Made by a program: the position numbers and the translations under genes. The notes beneath the pieces are model-generated. The model saw nothing but the letters and a program-made list of their open reading frames with translations, searched no databases and was not told where the DNA came from. This document shows, piece after piece, positions 50,737 through 59,400 of a stretch of 64,000 bases of DNA; the stretch's first letter is position 1, and every line of letters begins with the position of its first letter. This DNA comes from Brevibacterium sp. S22 (GTDB taxonomy: Bacteria; Actinomycetota; Actinomycetes; Actinomycetales; Brevibacteriaceae): assembly GCF_004745485.1 (NCBI RefSeq), contig NZ_RHFG01000003.1, forward strand, positions 62,001 to 126,000, given 5' to 3'.

Positions 50737-50769
50737 TTTCGTCACAAGACTTCCTGCGGGTCATCGAGG

Positions 50770-53700
50770 TCACCGGAAGTTCCGCGCCTTCGTCGGCAGC
50801 TGAAGTTCGAGGGGGATGAGCTTGTGCGCGTAGAGGCTCACGACCTCTCCCCCGCGCTGGATGAGTCCGGTGACGACGAGGAAGTTCCGCGAGGTCGCGA
50901 CCGCGCGGAAGCGCTTCATCAGCCCGGCCGTCGCGACGACATTGAGCATCCCGAATTCGTCCTCGAGATTGATGAAGGTGATCCCCGAGGCGGTCGCCGG
51001 GCGCTGCCGGTGTGTGACGATCGCAGCCACACTCATCCGGGTTCCGTCTGCGGCGGCCGCCGCATCCGCGGTCGAGGCGTACCCGCGGGCGTTCAGCTGC
51101 TCGCGCAGGATCTGTGTGGGGTAGCCGTCGACGGTGATTCCGGTGGAGAAGAGCTCGGCCAGAGTCGTATCGAAGGCGTCCATGGTCGGCAGGGTCGGAG
51201 CCGAGTCCACGCTCGCCGTTCCCGGCAGCAGGCCCGGATGGGCTCCGGCGACTCCCCCGGCCATCCACAGCGCCTGCCGGCGGTCGAGGTCGAATCCGGA
51301 CAGGGCTCCGGATGTGGCGAGGGATTCCAGGGCCTGCTTGCCGATTCCGGTGCGTTCGGCCAGATCCGCCACCGAGGTGAATGGCGCGTTGTCGCGTTCG
51401 GTCACGATCACCTCGGCGAAGGAGCCGATATGTGCGACCGTGTCCAGGCCCAAGCGGATTCCCAGCTCCCCCGCCGAGGCGGCCGCCCCCCTCCCGTCCG
51501 AGACCGGGGCGGCCGCCTCGGCGGGTCCGACCCGTTCGAGGTCCGTGGCCGCCTGGGAGCGGCGGATGTCGACGGGCAGGATCGGCACTCCGTGCCGGCG
51601 GGCGTCGGCGATGAGGGACTGCGGGGAGTAGAAGCCCATCGGCTGGCTGCGCAGCAGTCCGGCGGTGAAAGCCGCATGGTGATGATATTTGAACCAGGCG
51701 GACTGATAGACGAGGTTCGCGAAGCTGATGGCATGCGATTCGGGGAACCCGTAGTTCGCGAAGGCAGCAATGGTGGAGAAGATCGTCTCAGCGGTGTCTT
51801 CAGCCACTCCGCGCTCCCTGGCACCTGAGCGGAACTTCTCGGCGAGTTCGGCCATCCTCTTCTCCGACCGGCGTGAGCCCATCGCCTGCCGCAGTCGGTC
51901 GGCATCGGCTCCGGTGAAGCCGCCGACGTCGATGGCCATCTGCATCAGCTGCTCTTGGAACAGCGGGACTCCGCAGGTCTTGGACAAGGATTTCTCGAGC
52001 AGCGGGTGGAGGTATTCGACCTCGTCGAGACCCTGCCTGCGACGAATATAGGGGTGGACGGATCCGCCTTGGATCGGTCCCGGTCGGATGAGGGCGACCT
52101 GGACGGCCAGGTCGTAGAACATCCTCGGCCGCAGCCGGGGCAGGGTGGCCAGCTGGGCGCGGGATTCGACTTGGAAGACTCCGATCGCGTCGGCGCGGCA
52201 GAGCATGTCGTAGACGGCTTCGTCTTCGTCGTCGATCTCCGCCCGGTCGATGAGGATCCCGGTGTGGCGGTGGACGAGTCCGACCATCTCATGCAGTGCG
52301 GTGAGCATACCCAGGCCGAGCAGGTCGAACTTCACCAGGTCCATGGCCGCGCAGTCGTCTTTGTCCCATTGGACGACGGTGCGGTGGCCCATCGTCGCCT
52401 TCTCGATCGGCACGACTTCGCCGATGGCACGGTCGGCGAGGATCATCCCGCCGGAGTGGATGCCCAGATGTCGCGGTGAGCCGAGCAGATCCTCGGCGAC
52501 TGCGAGCACCGGTGCGGGCACCGGTGAGTCCTCGGCATCGGGCAGACTCGACCACCGGTTGCTCGACTTCGAGAACGCATCCTGCTGTCCGGGGGCATAG
52601 CCGAGGCTGAAGGCGGCGTCCCGGATCGCTGATTTCGCACGGTAGGTGATGACATTGGCCACCTGGGCGGCCCGGTCGCGGCCGAAATGATCGTAGACGT
52701 ATTGGATGACCTCTTCGCGGCGACCGGATTCGATGTCGATGTCGATGTCCGGGTACCCCTTGCGGTCCGGGGACAGGAACCGGTCGAAGAGCAGTCCGTG
52801 TTTGACGGCGTCGACGGCAGTGATGCCCAGGACATAGCAGACCGCGGAGTTCGCCGCCGATCCCCGCCCTTGGCAGAAGATGCCCATATGGCGGCAGAAC
52901 TCGGTGATGTCGAAGACGATGAGGAAGTATCCGCAGAATCCCAGCTGCGCGATCATGTCCATCTCCCGGTCCAGCTGTTCCCAGGCTCTGGGGTTCTCGG
53001 CTCGGGATCCGTAGCGGCGCCGGCCGCGGTCGGCGATGAGACCGCGCAGATAGGCCTCCCCGTCACTGTCATCGGGCATCGGCGCCTTCGGCAGATCAGG
53101 TCGGGCCGAGGACAGGACGAAGGAACATTCCCGACCGATCCGCACCGCTTGGTCCAAAGCCTCCCGCGGGAACCGTGCGAGCATCTCCTCACCGGTGTGG
53201 ATGCGTGCGCTCGCCGTCGCCGGCAGCCATCCTGCCAGTTCGTCCAGGGACTTCCGCGACCGCACCGAGGCACGCACTTGAGCCGACTTCCACCCGGCCC
53301 GGGTGGCGAAGTGAACGGCGTTGCTGGCCATGGTCGGCAGTCCCGTCCGCTGGGCCAGTTCGCCGAGGTGGCGCAGCCGCTCATCGTCATCCGGGGTTCC
53401 GTCCCGGCTGAGTTCGACGGCGACCCGGTCGGTTCCGAAGAGTGAGGTGAGTTCACGCAGAGCGCCGAGCCCGCCGTCGTCATCGCCCAGTGCCCGTCGC
53501 AGCGGGCCCTTGCGGCATCCGGTGAGGATCATCCAGTCGCCGTCCGCGGCTGCCAGTTCTTCGAGGTCGAAGAGCGGGCGGTTCTTCTCACCGCGCAGGT
53601 TCGCCGCGGTGATGGTCTGGGAGAGCTGGTGATAGCCCTCGACGCTGCGGGCGAGGACGAGCAGGTGGGTGGCGTCGGGATCGGTCTGGCCGGGGATCTT

Positions 53701-54171
53701 CTCTGTCAGTCCCACGGACAGCTCGGAGCCGAACACGGTGTCCAGTCCCACCTCGGCGGCGGCATGGGCGAAGCGGACAGCACCGTAGAGTCCGTTGTGG
53801 TCGGTCAGTGCCAAAGAGCTCAGTCCGGCGGCGGCTCCGGCGGCGACGAGCTCTTCGGGGTCGGAGGCTCCGTCGAGGAAGCTGAACTGGGAATGCACGT
53901 GCAGCTCCGCCCAGTCCACGCTCGTTCTCTGCAGCAGCGGTCCACCGTCGGGTCCCTGACCGGTGCCGGCTCCATAGCGACTGCGCCCGTCCGAACCGCC
54001 GGGACCGACCGAGACCTGGTAGCGGTCGGGGCGGGAGAATGCGGGAGCGTCGGACCCGTCGGCATGCTTATCGACAGGCTGCTTATCGACAGCCGATCTG
54101 TCGACGCTGTCCTTTCCTTCGAGTCTGCGCGCCAGCTTCGACCAGGGGGTGCGCGGGTTCGAGAAGCCCAT
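50770..54171 (-). CDS. dnaE2: Error-prone DNA polymerase III alpha subunit DnaE2 (ImuC)
   Basis: A 1133-residue C-family polymerase. The start MGFSNPRTPWSKLARRLEG is the standard DnaE2 opening. An unusual linker of about 60 residues, rich in Asp, Lys and Gly, leads to the PHP domain (ELHVHSQFSFLDGASDPEEL). The palm has YPDIDIDIESGRREEVIQYV with the catalytic aspartates, and the DCAAMDLVKFDLLGLGMLTA segment follows. The OB domain and the tail TKARNFR are typical. It lacks a tau/beta-binding end and depends on ImuB for clamp access. It carries out damage-induced mutagenic translesion synthesis and lies 61 bases after imuB. Confidence 0.95.
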   Translation of the reverse strand: MGFSNPRTPWSKLARRLEGKDSVDRSAVDKQPVDKHADGSDAPAFSRPDRYQVSVGPGGSDGRSRYGAGTGQGPDGGPLLQRTSVDWAELHVHSQFSFLDGASDPEELVAAGAAAGLSSLALTDHNGLYGAVRFAHAAAEVGLDTVFGSELSVGLTEKIPGQTDPDATHLLVLARSVEGYHQLSQTITAANLRGEKNRPLFDLEELAAADGDWMILTGCRKGPLRRALGDDDGGLGALRELTSLFGTDRVAVELSRDGTPDDDERLRHLGELAQRTGLPTMASNAVHFATRAGWKSAQVRASVRSRKSLDELAGWLPATASARIHTGEEMLARFPREALDQAVRIGRECSFVLSSARPDLPKAPMPDDSDGEAYLRGLIADRGRRRYGSRAENPRAWEQLDREMDMIAQLGFCGYFLIVFDITEFCRHMGIFCQGRGSAANSAVCYVLGITAVDAVKHGLLFDRFLSPDRKGYPDIDIDIESGRREEVIQYVYDHFGRDRAAQVANVITYRAKSAIRDAAFSLGYAPGQQDAFSKSSNRWSSLPDAEDSPVPAPVLAVAEDLLGSPRHLGIHSGGMILADRAIGEVVPIEKATMGHRTVVQWDKDDCAAMDLVKFDLLGLGMLTALHEMVGLVHRHTGILIDRAEIDDEDEAVYDMLCRADAIGVFQVESRAQLATLPRLRPRMFYDLAVQVALIRPGPIQGGSVHPYIRRRQGLDEVEYLHPLLEKSLSKTCGVPLFQEQLMQMAIDVGGFTGADADRLRQAMGSRRSEKRMAELAEKFRSGARERGVAEDTAETIFSTIAAFANYGFPESHAISFANLVYQSAWFKYHHHAAFTAGLLRSQPMGFYSPQSLIADARRHGVPILPVDIRRSQAATDLERVGPAEAAAPVSDGRGAAASAGELGIRLGLDTVAHIGSFAEVIVTERDNAPFTSVADLAERTGIGKQALESLATSGALSGFDLDRRQALWMAGGVAGAHPGLLPGTASVDSAPTLPTMDAFDTTLAELFSTGITVDGYPTQILREQLNARGYASTADAAAAADGTRMSVAAIVTHRQRPATASGITFINLEDEFGMLNVVATAGLMKRFRAVATSRNFLVVTGLIQRGGEVVSLYAHKLIPLELQLPTKARNFR

Positions 54172-54232
54172 CAGGGTCTCCTCCTCTCAGATGTGGTCGT
54201 CAGTCAGCGGGTCGCTGGTCAATGGCGGCCGG

Positions 54233-55921
54233 TCAGCGATAGCGGCCGGTGAGGTACCACTGGCCGTGTTCCTTGCTCAGCAGGAGGGCGCGGCCGGCGT
54301 CGGTGACCACCTGCAGACGCGTCCGATAGACGGCTCGGCTCGGGTCCCACCACCCGGATTCGATGGGCCAGGAACCCGAGTAGTCGGTGATGGTCTCGGT
54401 CTGCCCGGTGGGGAATCTGATCGTCGCCGGTGCGGCTTCCAACCCCGAGGGACGTGCTTCCACCGATGAGCCGTCGGCTGCGAGCACATCGACGGCGGAG
54501 TGTTCGACGGTCGTCGGACGGGGTGCGTGCAGGGCACCGGGCCAGGGCGCGGCAGGACTGCGTTCGGGGACGGCTGCCTGCTGCCACGGAGTCCACAGGT
54601 TCGTCTCGGCGGGGTCCCACCCGCCTTGGAGGCCGGGGACCAGAACGGCATCGGGACCGAACAGTCCCTGCAGACGTTCGAGCGTGTGGGTGATCTGCCC
54701 GGTGTTCTCGTCGAACAGGCTGCGTGTGGCGCCGATCGGGGTGGTCAGTTCGGCTGCGATGAGGCGCAGTGCGATGATCCCGTCTTCAGCGAAGTCCTCG
54801 GCATCGGGTGCCGGTTCGTCGACGATGTCGAGCGCCTGTGGGTCCGCCTGTGCCGAAAGAGGAGCGTGTCCCGGACGGGTGCTCCGCCCCGACCCGGAGT
54901 TGTGTCTCGACCCGGGGTTCTGTCTCGGTTCGGAATTCTCAGCTCCGGTGCTCACTCCGGCCAGCCAGCCCTCGGCCTGCCACCGCAGGCGGTCAGCGAT
55001 CGCATTCTCCTGCATGTCTTCGATCCGCCACGTTCGAGATGAGGACTGGCCGGCCGCGGCATCGAGTTCGATCGTGATCTGGGTGCAGACCAACCCCTGC
55101 CTGCGCACTTTGGCCAGCAGATCTGCACCGAGCTGGCGGGCGAGGAAGCCGAGGGGGTCGCTGCGGGTCGTCGGAGTGTCGAGGTCGAGTTCGACGTCGA
55201 GCTGTTCGCCGCGGACGTGGTCGGTGAGCGGAGCCCCTTCTCGTCCGGAGGCCAAGTCGTGCAGATGTCGTCCGAAGGCGCCGAACCGTGCGTTCACGTC
55301 TTTGGCTGCAAGGCGGGCGAAGTCGCCGAGGGCGCGCAGCCCCAGCTGCAGGAAGACCTCGATCAGCGCGGTCGCCTCGGCGCCGGCGTATTCCAAGGTG
55401 GTGATCGGCTGGGCGGAGAGGAAGTCTACAGTCTGTCCGGGCTCGACTCGGCGCGCCTGACCGGCGGCCAGGACTGCGGCGAAGACGGTGTCGGCGATTC
55501 CGGGGAAGAACTCCCATCCGGTGTCGTCGACGAGAGCCGAGACCAATGTTTCGACGGCATCGGCTTCGTCGGCATAACCGTGTCTGAGCGAGTCGAGAGG
55601 AATCGCCAATGTTCCGGGACTGAGCAGAGTGAACCGGGCGACGAGATCTTCGAGGGCACCGACCCCGGCACTGAAATGCCGATTGTCGGCCTCTTCGTCC
55701 CAGAGCGCGACGTGGGCTTCCGGACACCGGTATCCCACGGCGCGCTTATTGTTCCCGGCGGTGATTCCGGCGGCACGGGCGGAAGCATTGGCGGCGATGA
55801 CCTTACCTGCGTGGAGGACCGCGACAGGACGGCCCGGCGCGATGTCGTGTTCGACCGCTGCAGCCACGGCCGGCCAGTCGGGCACGGTGAGGACGAGGAT
55901 GCGGCCGGGCTCATCCGACAT
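54233..55921 (-). CDS. imuB: ImuB, inactive Y-family polymerase adaptor
   Basis: A 562-residue Y-family polymerase-like protein. The N-terminal LVLTVPDWPAVAAAVEHDIA, PVAVLHAGKVIAANASARAA and AGNNKRAVGYRCPEAHVALW correspond to the UmuC/DinB palm, but the catalytic acidic triad is not conserved, as in other ImuB proteins. In mycobacteria ImuB bridges DnaE2, ImuA' and the sliding clamp. The middle holds a low-complexity stretch (GAENSEPRQNPGSRHNSGSG), probably a disordered linker. It overlaps imuA' by 11 bases and precedes dnaE2. Confidence 0.93.
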   Translation of the reverse strand: MSDEPGRILVLTVPDWPAVAAAVEHDIAPGRPVAVLHAGKVIAANASARAAGITAGNNKRAVGYRCPEAHVALWDEEADNRHFSAGVGALEDLVARFTLLSPGTLAIPLDSLRHGYADEADAVETLVSALVDDTGWEFFPGIADTVFAAVLAAGQARRVEPGQTVDFLSAQPITTLEYAGAEATALIEVFLQLGLRALGDFARLAAKDVNARFGAFGRHLHDLASGREGAPLTDHVRGEQLDVELDLDTPTTRSDPLGFLARQLGADLLAKVRRQGLVCTQITIELDAAAGQSSSRTWRIEDMQENAIADRLRWQAEGWLAGVSTGAENSEPRQNPGSRHNSGSGRSTRPGHAPLSAQADPQALDIVDEPAPDAEDFAEDGIIALRLIAAELTTPIGATRSLFDENTGQITHTLERLQGLFGPDAVLVPGLQGGWDPAETNLWTPWQQAAVPERSPAAPWPGALHAPRPTTVEHSAVDVLAADGSSVEARPSGLEAAPATIRFPTGQTETITDYSGSWPIESGWWDPSRAVYRTRLQVVTDAGRALLLSKEHGQWYLTGRYR

Positions 55922-56714
55922 GGCTGATCACCTGCCGCAGCGCTGTGATCGTCGACCACCGAGGATCGTCGGCCGCGCCCGCATCCTCTGCCGGGACGCC
56001 GGCTGCTTCGACGGCGGTGTCAGAGATATCGGAGGCCTCTGCGAACGTTCCCGCGGAGTCGCCGCCTGCCACCACTTCCAGCGTCCCCGCGGGGACGCTG
56101 GTGGGAGTCCCTGACGGTCCGGGCAGCAGGAACCGATGGGTTCCTGTCTGCGAACGGGCGCGGACGAGGCAGGACTGCAGGCGTCCGCGACCGTGTTCGG
56201 CACCCGACCAGCGGGTATCGGTGATCTCGATCTGCTCCGTGCTGCCGGACAGGGGGCGGAGACTGATGAGGCTCATTCGTCGTTCACGGATCTTCGCCAG
56301 GAGTCGAGCCCGCTCCGAAGCGCTCGGAGCGAATCCGGGATCGACGAGGATGATGTCGAAGGATTCGATGAGGATCGAAGCCACCCGCAGCCAGTCCTCG
56401 CCGGGAGTCGCGAGGTTGACGAAATGGTCGAGGTCGACGCCGAGGTCGGCGATCGAGGATACGGACGGTTCGTCGAGTCCGATGCCGGCACACCACTTCT
56501 GCTCCCGGGTCGCCGCGGCGACCGTCGCCAGGCCGCAGCTCAACGACAGCTCACCAGTGACGGTGACGAGTTCCCCACGCGGCAGACCACCGCGGCGGAA
56601 CAGCGGAGAGAGCACAGGGTCCACCGGATGGGGTGGGGTCTTATCGAACAGTGCCGCAGCCGTGGAGATCCCCGCCTCCCGGCTGAGCTGTTCGATGACT
56701 GGTGCTGCTGACAT
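55911..56714 (-). CDS. imuA': ImuA', RecA-like mutasome accessory protein
   Basis: A 267-residue protein of the actinobacterial ImuA' type, the first gene of the imuA'-imuB-dnaE2 cassette. FRRGGLPRGELVTVTGELSL resembles a degenerate RecA/SulA P-loop strand, and DEPSVSSIADLGVDLDHFVN and ILIESFDIILVDPGF follow. The end is acidic and Ala-rich. The ATG at 56714 is chosen because a clear promoter with an SOS box lies so close upstream (-10 at 56727-56722) that an in-frame ATG at 56723 would fall inside the -10. It is required with ImuB for DnaE2-dependent mutagenesis in mycobacteria. Confidence 0.88.
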   Translation of the reverse strand: MSAAPVIEQLSREAGISTAAALFDKTPPHPVDPVLSPLFRRGGLPRGELVTVTGELSLSCGLATVAAATREQKWCAGIGLDEPSVSSIADLGVDLDHFVNLATPGEDWLRVASILIESFDIILVDPGFAPSASERARLLAKIRERRMSLISLRPLSGSTEQIEITDTRWSGAEHGRGRLQSCLVRARSQTGTHRFLLPGPSGTPTSVPAGTLEVVAGGDSAGTFAEASDISDTAVEAAGVPAEDAGAADDPRWSTITALRQVISHVG

Positions 56715-56721
56715 GACATCC

Positions 56722-56750
56722 ATTATCGAACTGGTGTTCTAAATTGGCAA
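56722..56750 (-). promoter_or_regulatory. imuA' promoter with embedded SOS (LexA) box
   Basis: On the minus strand TTGCCA (56750-56745), 17 bases, then GATAAT (56727-56722) make a near-consensus promoter. The LexA box, TCGAACTGGTGTTCTA on the plus strand (56726-56741), contains GAAC-N4-GTTC and lies between the -35 and -10. Transcription is predicted at about 56715, one base before the chosen ATG, giving a leaderless, SOS-controlled mRNA. Confidence 0.82.
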
Positions 56751-56753
56751 GAT

Positions 56754-56891
56754 TCAGGCAGCAACTCTGCCCTCCCGGGCGTGTCGCCGTTCGGCTTCGA
56801 TCCTCCATGCGATAAAGAGGCCGAGGTCAAAGCCGTACCCGCCCCCGGCGGCGCCTGGCTCGGCCACCTTGACAGGCTTGTCGTCTCTCAT
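56754..56891 (-). CDS. Unannotated 45-residue protein upstream of imuA'
   Basis: A 45-codon frame with a GGGAG ribosome site seven bases before its ATG. It reads MRDDKPVKVAEPGAAGGGYG followed by FDLGLFIAWRIEAERRHARE and GRVAA. A charged N-terminus and Gly-rich hinge lead to a short hydrophobic/amphipathic helix (FDLGLFIAWRI) and a basic-acidic end. The stop lies only four bases before the imuA' -35. I do not recognise a family. It is too short to be certain from one genome, but codon use and the ribosome site favour a real gene. Confidence 0.55.
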   Translation of the reverse strand: MRDDKPVKVAEPGAAGGGYGFDLGLFIAWRIEAERRHAREGRVAA

Positions 56892-57103
56892 GGCGCTCCC
56901 TTTCCGCAGCCCCTTCGGTCTTCCGGTCCGGCGATCCCCACGACCACCGACCGCGCCTCCACCCTAGAATCCGGCGCTGACACGAGAAATCCAACCACAT
57001 CACTCTGCGATCATGGAAAATGATTTCAGTTCGATTGAGTTTCGTTTACGCAGTCAAGCTGATCATCGAGCTCCTCCGCAGCGGCCATGTCACCACCGGC
57101 GGG

Positions 57104-57109
57104 TAGGGT
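57104..57109 (+). promoter_or_regulatory. -10 element of the methyltransferase gene (leaderless)
   Basis: TAGGGT ends six bases before the ATG at 57116, supporting that start even though the next 40 bases are repetitive. Confidence 0.45.
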
Positions 57110-57115
57110 GACGTC

Positions 57116-57856
57116 ATGACTGACGACAGCGCAGACAACGGCCACAGCGCAGACAACGGCCACGGCGCAGACATGGCACAGGCGTCCCCGGCTGATGAAA
57201 TGCGCACCCATGAGGCGACCACGCGCGATTCCTATGAAGCGATCGCGCAGACCTACACGGACTGGGTCGCCGATGAACTCACCGCGAAACCCCATGACCG
57301 GGCAGTCCTCGGGGCCTTCTCCGAACTTGTCCTCGGCACCGGCTCGTCCGAAGTCCTCGACATCGGCTGCGGCCCCGGTCGCATCACCTCATTCCTCGCC
57401 GCTCTCGGGCTCACCCCACGTGGCCTCGACCTCTCCCCTGCCATGATCGAACTCGCCCGGGCTCTCTATCCGACGCTTCCGTTCGATGTCGGGTCGATGG
57501 CCGCCCTGCCCTATGCCGACGATTCTTACGCCGGCCTCGTCGCCTGGTACTCGACCATCCACGTCCCCGATGATGTGCTCGCTCCCGCCTTCGCCGAGGC
57601 GGCTCGTGTCCTCCGTCCGGGCGGCTGGTTCCAGTTGGCGTTCCAACTCGGCGACCGGATCGACCACGTCTCCGATCTCGCAGGTTTCCCTGTCGATCTC
57701 GAGTTCCACCGTCGTTCGATCGATCAGGTCCTCACCGCCCTCGAACCGCACGGTTTCACTCCGGCCACCCGACTCGAACGCGAACCCGACCGGGTCGGCC
57801 GCTATCCGGAGGCGAACCGACAGGGTTACCTGCTCGTGCGAAAGACGGACCAGTGA
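57116..57856 (+). CDS. Class I SAM-dependent methyltransferase
   Basis: A 246-residue methyltransferase of the Methyltransf_11/25 type. Motif I is SEVLDIGCGPGRITSFLAAL, motif II LTPRGLDLSPAMIELARALY, then FDVGSMAALPYADDSYAGLV (motif III) and AEAARVLRPGGWFQLAFQLG (post-III). The first 20 residues come from an 18-bp tandem repeat (SADNGH twice) and are probably disordered. An ATG at 57173 could also serve. The substrate is unknown, and there is no biosynthetic partner nearby. Confidence 0.88.
   Translation: MTDDSADNGHSADNGHGADMAQASPADEMRTHEATTRDSYEAIAQTYTDWVADELTAKPHDRAVLGAFSELVLGTGSSEVLDIGCGPGRITSFLAALGLTPRGLDLSPAMIELARALYPTLPFDVGSMAALPYADDSYAGLVAWYSTIHVPDDVLAPAFAEAARVLRPGGWFQLAFQLGDRIDHVSDLAGFPVDLEFHRRSIDQVLTALEPHGFTPATRLEREPDRVGRYPEANRQGYLLVRKTDQ
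57130..57172. repeat. 18-bp in-frame tandem repeat in the methyltransferase N-terminus
   Basis: GCGCAGACAACGGCCAC occurs at 57130 and 57148, and a third partial copy begins at 57166. The repeat encodes SADNGH units and could vary in copy number without a frameshift. Confidence 0.85.
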
Positions 57857-57946
57857 TCATACTCACCACAGCGGCAGGACAGTGCAGGCGAAAGTGCGAC
57901 TGCACTGTCTGACCAGCAGATCGCGGGGTGAGAAGATGAGGGGGAT

Positions 57947-58411
57947 ATGAATATCGACATCGTCTTCCACACTCCCGAGATCCCCGGCAACACCGGCAAC
58001 GCGATCCGACTCGCAGCGGTCACCGGAGTCCATCTCCATCTCGTCGAACCCCTCGGCTTCGATCTCTCCGATGCGAAGCTGCGCCGAGCCGGTCTCGACT
58101 ATCACGACCTCGCCCATGTCACCGTTCATCGGTCGATCGATGAGCTGTGGGGCCACCTCGGTGAGCGTCGGGTGATCGCGTTCAGCACACACACGGACGA
58201 TTCCTTCGCCGAGGTGGACTACCAAGACGGCGATGTCCTCCTCTTCGGCCGCGAATCGACGGGGCTGCCCGACGAGGTCATCAACGACGAGCATGTGGAC
58301 ATGGCGGTGCGGATTCCCATGCTGCCGGCACGCCGTTCACTCAACCTGGCGAATTCGGCGTCGATCGCCATCTACGAAGCTTGGCGCCAGCACGGCTACG
58401 CAGGGGCCTGA
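57947..58411 (+). CDS. trmL: tRNA (cytidine/uridine-34-2'-O)-methyltransferase TrmL
   Basis: A 154-residue SPOUT-fold RNA methyltransferase. The N-terminus DIVFHTPEIPGNTGNAIRLA contains the Asn-rich SpoU motif 1. GVHLHLVEPLGFDLSDAKLR, then DVLLFGRESTGLPDEVINDE (motif 2) and RIPMLPARRSLNLANSASIA (motif 3 forming the knotted SAM site) complete the signature. It is the size of YibK/TrmL and methylates the wobble ribose of certain leucine tRNAs. A GAGGGGG ribosome site precedes the ATG. It sits 45 bases before the ThiD/PdxK gene. Confidence 0.93.
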   Translation: MNIDIVFHTPEIPGNTGNAIRLAAVTGVHLHLVEPLGFDLSDAKLRRAGLDYHDLAHVTVHRSIDELWGHLGERRVIAFSTHTDDSFAEVDYQDGDVLLFGRESTGLPDEVINDEHVDMAVRIPMLPARRSLNLANSASIAIYEAWRQHGYAGA

Positions 58412-58456
58412 ACCCGCGTAGACTTCTTCGCGAACGCTTTACCTGAAAGGACCACT

Positions 58457-59281
58457 ATGACCGCAAAGGTGCTCACCGTCGCCGGATCCGATGTCTCCGG
58501 AGGAGCCGGACTCGAAGCCGACCTGAAGATGTTCGACGAATACGGTGCGTTCGGCACTGCCGTCGTCACCTGCATCGTCACCTTCGATCCCAATGACGGA
58601 TTCGCTCACGTCCTCGAGTTCATCGAGCCAGAGGTCGTGACCCGTCAGCTCGAATCGACGCTGGCCGTGCACGAGTTCACCGCCATCAAATCCGGCATGC
58701 TCGGCTCCGTCGACTCGGCACTGGTCCTCGCAGAAGAGCTGAAGACCAACGAACTGCCCTACGTCTTCGATCCCGTACTCGTGTGCAAGGGCGCAGGCAC
58801 CATGGTCGATCTCAAGGATCTCTTCGTCGAGAACCTCGTGCCCTTGGCCACCGTCGTCACCCCGAACCTCGAAGAGGCTGCGACCCTGGCCGGTCTCGAC
58901 CCCATCGACTCCGTCGAAGGCATGATCGAGGCTGCGAAGATCATCCACGGGCAGGGTGCGAAGAACGTCGTCGTCAAGGGCGGGGCCCGCCTCGCCGGAG
59001 ATGATGCCGTCGACATCCTCTTCGACGGTGAGACCGTGACGACTCTGCGTTCGCGCAAGGTCAACGACAAACTCGTCAACGGGGCCGGCTGCTCCTTCGC
59101 CTCCTCGATTGCGGCGGGCCTCGCCACCGGTCTGGACATCAAGGACGCCGTCGTCTCCGCGAAGGAGAAGGTCGCTCACGGAATCGCGAACTGCCTCGAC
59201 AACGCGACCGGCGTCGCGTCGCTCTACCACCCGGCGGCTCGGGTGAGTCCCTCCTCCGAGGTCTCGGTCACCGTCGACTGA
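58457..59281 (+). CDS. ThiD/PdxK-like hydroxymethylpyrimidine/pyridoxal kinase
   Basis: A 274-residue ribokinase-fold kinase. It opens VLTVAGSDVSGGAGLEADLK, a ThiD signature, with VTCIVTFDPNDGF and FTAIKSGMLGSVDSALVLAE next. YVFDPVLVCKGAGTMV and VTPNLEEAATLAGLD lead to NDKLVNGAGCSFASSIAAGL, where GAGC replaces the usual GTGC/GAGD anion-hole motif with its Asp. The cysteine at this place is typical of the Gram-positive pyridoxine kinases of the ThiD branch, so PdxK activity is likelier. No thi genes are nearby. A GAAAGGA ribosome site precedes the ATG. Confidence 0.85.
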   Translation: MTAKVLTVAGSDVSGGAGLEADLKMFDEYGAFGTAVVTCIVTFDPNDGFAHVLEFIEPEVVTRQLESTLAVHEFTAIKSGMLGSVDSALVLAEELKTNELPYVFDPVLVCKGAGTMVDLKDLFVENLVPLATVVTPNLEEAATLAGLDPIDSVEGMIEAAKIIHGQGAKNVVVKGGARLAGDDAVDILFDGETVTTLRSRKVNDKLVNGAGCSFASSIAAGLATGLDIKDAVVSAKEKVAHGIANCLDNATGVASLYHPAARVSPSSEVSVTVD

Positions 59282-59293
59282 TCTGTGAGAGGC

Positions 59294-59368
59294 TGTGTCC
59301 CAGCAGGGACACAATCCATCTCGTCCCCACGGGAAGAGGACGCGACCTGACGCGTCCCCGCGGGGACG
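59294..59368. repeat. Two short perfect inverted repeats after the ThiD/PdxK gene
   Basis: TGTGTCCC (59294-59301) pairs with GGGACACA (59306-59313), and a loopless palindrome CGTCCCCG|CGGGGACG lies at 59353-59368. They precede the main terminator at 59401 and share the GTCCC/GGGAC core. Confidence 0.7.
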
Positions 59369-59400
59369 TCGCATCGGACACAGACGGTCTGCAGACAGCA

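Noticed and set aside
50623..50769. SAM riboswitch upstream of metY
   Set aside because: No SAM-II, SAM-IV or S-box core sequence or pairing was visible. Only TGTCAT repeats were.
56781..57023. 80-codon plus-strand frame upstream of the methyltransferase
   Set aside because: It opposes the better-supported 45-codon minus-strand gene, with no ribosome site and no recognisable features.
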